Shown: positions 58,801 to 64,000 of the stretch, in pieces
How the letters are laid out: each line of letters starts with the position of its first letter
Numbering within the stretch: position 1 is the first letter of the stretch
Assembly: GCF_020509005.1 (NCBI RefSeq)
Contig: NC_063018.1
Span: 1,674,001-1,738,000 of the forward strand
DNA from: Fulvia fulva
Lineage: Eukaryota > Ascomycota > Dothideomycetes > Mycosphaerellales > Mycosphaerellaceae
Direction of reading: 5' to 3'
Length of the DNA stretch: 64,000 bases
The notes under the pieces: model-generated
Told to the model about the DNA's origin: nothing
Database searches by the model: none
The model's input: only the letters and a program-made list of their open reading frames with translations
Translations under genes and position numbers: made by a program

Positions 58801-59174
58801 TCGCGGCTAGACCTCGAGGCTGGCGGTTGTATGTATAGGTTGTGTATCCAGGTGCTACCCACGTGGAGGGAGGTAATATCGCCCCCGCCTTCTTCGTCTG
58901 CGTAGTACACTACCTCCCAGTCGGATTCTAGTATGTCCTTGCTAACATAGAAGCACGTGCGGGGTCTGCCGTCGCCTCGTAGGCATGTCGTGTAGCCTGG
59001 TGACTTGCAGGTCGTTGGTCTCTTATGGTGCGGGTTAATCCATGGCTCCTGGATTGCAAGGACGTGGTAGACGCGCGGGTCCGCCTCGTGTAGGAAATGG
59101 TTCTGGACTATATCCTTGCTATAGTTGACGTTATACTGGATGATGTTAAGCGTGTCGAGGCTAGTCATCGGCAT
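55857..59174 (-). pseudogene. LINE-2 ORF2: endonuclease and reverse transcriptase, six TAG
   Basis: ATG at 59174 (another at 59168), stop TAA at 55859-55857, about 1,105 codons in one frame. Endonuclease: I-I-Q-Y-N-V-N, A-I-Q-E-P-W-I-N-P-H, V-V-G-D-F-N-I-H-H, S-S-D-H-M. Reverse transcriptase: K-A-P-G-P-D-G-I-P-N near 57775, S-L-D-I-S-G-A-F-D near 57385, G-I-P-Q-G-S-T-L-A near 57205, F-V-D-D near 57113. Zinc finger C-P-C-G-Y...H...C near 56115-56068. No RNase H. TAG at 58712, 58433, 58406, 57500, 56933 and 56927 (first base, minus strand). The start overlaps the ORF1 stop. It would nick target DNA and copy the RNA in place. Confidence 0.92.
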
Positions 59175-60660
59175 CGACAATCATTTCCTCTGTATCGTCC
59201 TGTGTCCTACTGCCCTGTGCGTCCTGGTCTACGCCTATCGGCTGTGTACTAAAGGGGAGCCGGGCCTGGTTAGATTCCCTCGCCGCAGCTAGCAGAGCAC
59301 GTGGCCTCCCGTACGCCCTAGGCTACGCATCCTTTACATCGTTCTCGGCCCTAGGGCGCTTGTGCCCGACCGCCGCTAGTTAGTTCCGGTGTGGGCTAGC
59401 CTCACGGTCGCCGTAGAATCTTGGGGCGACGGTTCTGTTTGTGATTGCCTTGTTTTTCGCTAGTTTCCGCTGTGGGCATTCCGCACTATACGATAGGTGG
59501 TGCCCCGGACAGTTCGCGCACCGTCTCGTAGTCGATGTACAGTCCCTAGACATATGGTCTCCTATACAGTTCGAGCAGGCCTGCTTGTTTATGCACGTGT
59601 AGGTTTGGTGTCTATACTGTTGGCATTTGAAGCATTGGAGGACACGAAAGGATAAGGAGTGCTTTTCTACTGTCTTGAGGCTGTATTGCTAGACCAGGCC
59701 TTGTTCTATCGCTAGATCCGCCGCTTTCGCGTCTTGTAGCTATACTATTAGCGCCGAGGCCTTCTTGCCTTCTGGCCATTTCCTATAGAGCCAAGTCGCC
59801 TTCTGGATTGGAGAGTTAAGAGTGACCGGGTTGTCCTCTTAGAGAGCGCGTAGGTGACCCTGGTTGGTTAGGTCAAACTCCTTAGGCATGTCGTGGACTA
59901 GGATCGTGAATTGTTTCGTTAAGACCTTCGCTAATGCCGCAACCTTAGATGCCCACTATGGCTGTGCCTCTAGGTGCCTCCTAGCAGTAGCAGAGCTAGT
60001 ATAGATCTGTAGAGTGCCGTTAGACTGTTGGTTCACTACGACCACCCCTGGTTAGTTAATTCGTTGGGCGAGCTCCTTGTTCGATAGCTTCGCAACTTCG
60101 GCCTGGTCTTCCTTTGCTACAATGCGGATCGTAACTGCATCGTGCGTTGGGCGGGGGCCTGGTATCGATGCCGCGACCGATGCCTAGCTATAGGGGTGTT
60201 GATTCCGGGTGGCCTTACTAATCGCCTAGGACGTCGTCCTCATTTCTTGTTGCCCTCGGTGATACGACAGTACAAGCGCCGTGCGTAGCTGAGTGATCAT
60301 TACCTGTAGAGACCGGTAAGGGAGCTGATCGTTAGTTTCTATGCTTTTTGCGTCCTCTATAAGTTGCTGCCAGTTGTCTTAGGGGGGCTTCGCCTGTAGG
60401 GCCGTAGGCGCCGTTAGTACCGTAGCCTGGGCTGCCATTGCCTAGGAGTTACCTAATGTAGCTAGGCACCTCCGCGGCGTTTGGAGCTGAAGAAACAGGG
60501 TGAAGAGAGCTTCAAGCTGTCCAGATTGAATGGGGTAGAACTCCCTCAGTCCTAGGGGCAGTGGCCTGCTTTTTATATCGTTGGAATGGCCTTGATAAGA
60601 GCTTTCGAATGTGTCGTGTTTTGGCGCAGAGATCGATGATTCCGTCAATATAGAGGTTAT
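59161..60660 (-). pseudogene. LINE-2 ORF1 (zinc-knuckle RNA-binding protein), about eleven stops
   Basis: One minus frame to TAG at 59163-59161. The first in-element ATG is at 60438; the frame is also open upstream to the element border, so the true start is uncertain. A run of zinc knuckles reads L-Q-C-F-K-C-Q-Q-Y-R-H near 59630, then C-S-N-C...H...C and C-A-N-C...H...C to about 59470, with the first knuckle altered. Interruptions are TAG or TAA, never TGA. It overlaps ORF2 by 14 nt. Confidence 0.82.
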
Positions 60661-60884
60661 CAAGATGCCTATATACATAAAAGGTCAAAGCATATTGATG
60701 TTATATATAACTATGTTAGACATCTCTAGTAGTAGAAGAAGATTATAGTAGACTACTACTATATAAAGGATATAGCTACTAATAGGTTAATAAAGCCCCT
60801 TAATAGCTAGTAGTTATAAAGCTTTATAAGGCAGCTCTAGCTTACGTAAAGGGATTGTAGGAGACTATGTAGCCTAAGTAGGAG

Positions 60885-61118
60885 TGTTGAGAACATATAG
60901 GCCGTAGAACAAGTATATAGGTATAGGTATGTTATGTGACTAGATCACGTGACTAGGGTTTACTAGCCTATAGGCTAGTAAACATCCGGATACCTAGCAT
61001 CTACCTATACTAATACCGGCGATACTATATATAGATATACGCTATCCTATTAGGTCCTTCTTCGTCTTCTATTTAATCCGCCGTCTTCTACTACTACGTA
61101 ACTCGTACCTATTTAATA
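60885..61118 (+). repeat. Copia-B2 right (3') LTR
   Basis: 234 bp, TGTTGAGAACATATAGG...CTATTTAATA. Preceded by a purine-rich AAGTAGGAG, the likely polypurine tract. Confidence 0.9.
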
Positions 61119-61123
61119 CTTTC

Positions 61124-63640
61124 TTCTATTAGTATACCTCCCTTTATACGTTCTAGGCCTCCTCGCTATAGCTACTCGTCTATACCCGGCGGGCTCTCCT
61201 TACTTCTCTTACTATCGTAGTATACTTCGGCGTCTAGTATAGTTTAGACTATGTCGTTAGTTAGGTAAGTAGAACGTAAAGTAAGGTCGCTTTTCTTATT
61301 TTGTCTATTAACCCTTAGACTTCCTCGTCTATCTCGTCTTTACTATTATATTCCTACTACGCAATCTAGACTAGCCTCTCGGAGTCGTCGAGGTACGCCT
61401 AGATATTAGCCTAGTAGGCCTTTCCCTAGTTTAGCTTAGGGGTTCTTGCTAGTATATATTATATCTATATCGTAATAGAGGTCCTAACTAGTATATAGTC
61501 TAACGACGCCTCGAGTTTATATTCGATCCTATAGTAGGTTACTATATAGTAGTAGCTATCTAAGATCTAGGAGAGGTCGATTGTGCTTTAGAGTCCCCCT
61601 CTCTTCTAGGTACCTAGGTCCTTCGGGGTATTAAGGGTAATTACGTTGCTCGCTATTAAGTCGATTACTTCGTTAGCTATAGGGTACGGCTATATAAGGC
61701 TTTCCTAGGAAGGGTAGTATATATTAAAGTCTCCTACTACGATATAGTACCCTTGTCTCTTAAGCGTACTGTCTAGGTGTCTATACCCTAAGGTCGCGGC
61801 TAGACCTCGAGGCTAGCGGTTATATATATATGTTATATATCTAAGTACTACCTACGTAGAGGGAGGTAATATCTCCCCCGCCTTCTTCGTCTATATAGTA
61901 TACTACCTCCTATTCGGATTCTAGTATATCCTTACTAATATAGAAGTACGTACGGGGTCTACCGTCGCTTCGTAGGTTTATCGTATAGCCTAGTAACTTA
62001 TAGGTCGTTAGTCTCTTATAGTACGGGTTAATCTATAGCTCCTAGATTACTAGGACGTAGTAGACGTACGGGTCCGCCTCGTATAGAAAATAGTTCGAGA
62101 CTATATCCCTACTATAGTTAACGTTATACTAGATAAAACTAAGCGTGTCGAGGCTAGTTATCGTTATCGATAATTATTCCCTCTATAATATCCTATACCC
62201 TACTACCTAGCGCGTCCTAGTCTACGCCTATCGGCTATATACTAAAGGGGAGCCGGGCCTAGTTAGATTCCCTCGCCGTAGCTAGAAGAGTACGTAGCCT
62301 TCTATACGCCCTAGGTTACGTATCCTTTATATTATTCTCGGCCCTAGGGCGCTTATACTAGACCGCCCCTAACTAGTTCCGGTATAGACTAGCCTTACGG
62401 TCGCCGTAGAATCTTAGGGCGACGGTTCTATTTATAATTGCCTTGTTTTTCGCTAGTTTCCGCTATAGGCATTCCGCGCTATACGATAGGTAGTACCCTA
62501 GACAGTTCGCGTACCGCCTCGTAGCCGATATATAGTCCCTAGATATATAGTCTCCTATATAGTTCGAGTAGGCCTACTTATTTATATACGTATAGGTTTA
62601 GTGTCTATACTATTAGTATTTAAAGTATTAGAGGTTACGAAAGGATAAGGAGTACTTTTTAACTATCTTAAGGCTATATTACTAGATTAGGCCTTGTTCT
62701 ATTACTAGATCCGCCGCTTTCGCGTCTTATAGCTATACGATTAGCGCCGAGGCCTTCTTACCTTCTAGCCATTTCTTATAGAGCTAAGTCGCCTTCTAGA
62801 TTAGAGAGTTAAGAGTAACCGGGTTATCCTCTTAGAGAGTACGTAGGTAACCTTAGTTAGTTAGGTCGAACATCTTAGGTATATCGTAGACTAGGATTAT
62901 AAATTACTTCGTTAAGACCTTTGCTAATACCTTAACCTTAGATACCTACTATAGCTATGCCTCTAGGTACCTCCTAGTAGTAGTAGAGCTAGTATAGATC
63001 TATAGAGTACCGTTAGACTATTAGTTCACTACGACTACCCCTAGTTAATTAATTTGTTAGGCGAGCTCCTTGTTTAATAGCTTTATAACTTCGGCCTAGT
63101 CTTCCCTTACTATAATACGGATCGTAACTATATCGTACGTTAGGCGGGGGCCTAGTATCGATACTACGACCGATACCTAGCTATAGGGGTGTTAATTCCG
63201 GGTGGCCTTACTAATCGCCTAGGACGTCGTCCTTATTTCTTATTGCCCTCGGTAATACGATAGTATAAGCGCCGTACGTAGCTAAGTGATCATTACCTAT
63301 AGAGACCGGTAAGGGAGCTAATCGTTAGTTTCTATACTTTTTACGTCCTCTATAAGTTGCTACTAGTTGTCTTAGGGGGGCTTCGTCTATAGGGCCGTAG
63401 GCGCCGTTAGTACCGTAGCCTAGGCTACTATTACCTAGGAGTTACCTAATGTAGCTAGGCACCTCCGCGGCGTTTAGAGCTAAAGAAATAGGGTAAAGAG
63501 AACTTTAAGCTATCTAAATTAAATGAGGTAGAACTCCCTTAATTCTAGGAGTAGTAGCCTACTTTATAGATCGTTAGAATAGCCTTAATAAGGGCTTTTG
63601 AATATGTCGTGTTTAGCGATAGCGCTAGGATAGGAATAGA
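61124..63640 (-). pseudogene. RIPed LINE-2 ORF1 and 5' part of ORF2
   Basis: Aligned with 58128-60640. ORF1 covers about 62158-63640 and the endonuclease of ORF2 lies at about 61440-62160. The zinc-knuckle stretch of ORF1 corresponds to about 62460-62630. The frame is destroyed by TAG and by loss of conserved Cys and His codons. Upstream homology to the cleaner copy fades at about 63640. Confidence 0.82.
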
Positions 63641-64000
63641 GATCTATAGCCCTAAATTCGAGCGTTAACCTTAGGATATCTATACGTTTATATAAGATAA
63701 CGTTTATATAAATACCTAGGTAGTAAGCTATATCTAGTAAAGTAAATAAATAGCCCCTAATTAATATATAAATACGCCCTAATACTATAGTTAGAAACGT
63801 AGTTATTCTAGCCTAGATCTCTAAGGAAGTAAGTCGCTTAGTAATAAACTCTATACCCTCCTAGTTATAATAGTTAATTATATAAGTGTCTAAATAGTTA
63901 TTATATACCTATTAATCACTAAAGATAACGCCTAGTTTACTAACTAAGCTCGATAGAATAGTAAGGCTAATAAAGTCTTTATCGCTTAGTAATACCTTCT
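63641..64000. other. RIPed sequence, unassigned
   Basis: AT-rich, CpA-poor DNA to the window edge. I read no convincing domain in any frame. It is presumably the target into which the LINE-2 copy inserted or part of another element. Confidence 0.4.

Larger units (their letters stand above)
55683..60661 (-). mobile_element. LINE-2: nearly full-length copy, lightly mutated
   Basis: 4,979 bp on the minus strand with a 14-bp duplication AAGATGCCTATATA (55669-55682, 60662-60675) in Copia-B2. ORF1 and ORF2 are present. CpA/TpG are normal, so it inserted after its host was RIPed, yet it has scattered TAG/TAA stops in both frames. It is the reference for the RIPed copies at 5294-7709 and 49071-63640. 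The 3' tail is a few TAGA units at the left edge. Confidence 0.95.
51310..60870 (+). pseudogene. Copia-B2 gag-pol, RIPed and interrupted
   Basis: Gag begins near 51310 and reaches the zinc knuckle near 52025-52070. The protease is near 52390, with L-L-N-S-C-A-S, the same Gly-to-Cys form as Copia-A and a further Asp-to-Asn. Integrase lies at about 52900-53500, reverse transcriptase at about 54350-55050 with a readable Y-I-D-D-I-P at 54843-54860, and RNase H continues past the LINE-2 insertion at 60676-60800. Many TAGs; a cleaner patch at 52360-52570 keeps CA and TG. Not expressible. Confidence 0.85.
50593..61118 (+). mobile_element. Copia-B2 LTR retrotransposon, RIPed, split by LINE-2
   Basis: Plus-strand copy of the Copia-B family, about 5.53 kb after removing LINE-2 and its 14-bp target copy. 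LTRs of 234 bp at 50593-50826 and 60885-61118, duplication CTTTC (50588-50592, 61119-61123), inserted in the RIPed LINE-2 copy. Colinear with Copia-B1 in inverse orientation. Confidence 0.92.
49071..63640 (-). mobile_element. LINE-2 copy, heavily RIPed, split by Copia-B2
   Basis: Two pieces, 49071-50592 and 61124 to about 63640, joined across Copia-B2 (CTTTC duplicated). Together they match 56630-60640 of the cleaner LINE-2 with TG and CA replaced by TA. The 5' end including ORF1 is present on the right. The left end stops inside ORF2, so the last about 950 bp, the 3' UTR and the tail are missing; no target duplication is visible. A tandem duplication of about 28 bp lies at about 50188-50236. 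Confidence 0.88.

Noticed and set aside
1..64000. CRISPR array, prokaryotic operons or a prophage
   Set aside because: No regular spacer repeats or bacterial-type gene runs; all recognisable proteins are eukaryotic transposon proteins and RIP is fungal.
1..64000. Centromere or telomere
   Set aside because: RIPed nested repeats are typical of fungal centromeres and subtelomeres, but there are no telomere repeats, and sequence alone cannot show centromere identity.

Overview
The window looks like a transposon graveyard from a filamentous ascomycete. I see no host gene, tRNA, rRNA or CRISPR array. Nearly everything can be assigned to nested retrotransposons and DNA transposons: non-LTR LINEs with APE-type endonuclease, Copia and chromodomain-Gypsy LTR elements, pogo/Fot1-type DDE elements and a Helitron fragment. 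Large parts have lost almost every CpA/TpG in favour of TpA while keeping CpG. This is the classical signature of fungal repeat-induced point mutation (RIP) and points to Pezizomycotina; the species cannot be read from the sequence.

Layout. 1-4479: LINE-1 (+), 5' end outside the window, lightly mutated. 4480-10457: RIP-mutated N-terminal part of a Helitron helicase gene (-), split by a 5'-truncated LINE-2 copy (5294-7709, 11-bp target duplication) and a Fot1-like element (8587-10425, TA duplication). 10458-15919: Copia-A (-), whose two LTRs do not match and which lacks a target duplication. 15925-20200: LINE-3 (+), heavily RIPed in its 5' part and almost clean in its 3' part, carrying a solo Copia LTR (16584-16818) and an internally deleted pogo-like element (18803-19973). 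About 20580-30893: Copia-C (+), RIPed, split by RIPed Gypsy-E2 (21563-27849). About 32150-49070: RIPed Gypsy-D (-), split by RIPed Copia-B1 (36178-47792), itself split by a young, nearly intact Gypsy-E1 (39303-45439). 49071 to about 63640: RIPed LINE-2 copy (-), split by RIPed Copia-B2 (50593-61118, +), itself split by a nearly full-length LINE-2 (55683-60661, -). The last 360 bases are unassigned.

Relative age follows from the nesting: RIPed hosts (Helitron, LINE-3, Copia-C, Gypsy-D, LINE-2 copy) took Copia or Gypsy insertions that were then RIPed, and Gypsy-E1 and the full LINE-2 arrived last and carry only scattered changes, nearly all of them TAG or TAA stops.

The most interesting biology is in the Gypsy-E pair. 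The site just inside the 5' LTR does not look like a tRNA primer site but is complementary to sequence 41 nt downstream of the LTR TATA box, as in self-priming Tf1-type elements. The two subfamilies differ at the same position in both partners so that pairing is kept. Their gag and pol frames meet in a 13-nt window that demands a -1 frameshift and is conserved in both copies. The Copia elements instead carry a site matching the anticodon arm of initiator tRNA-Met (half-tRNA priming), so two unusual priming modes sit side by side.
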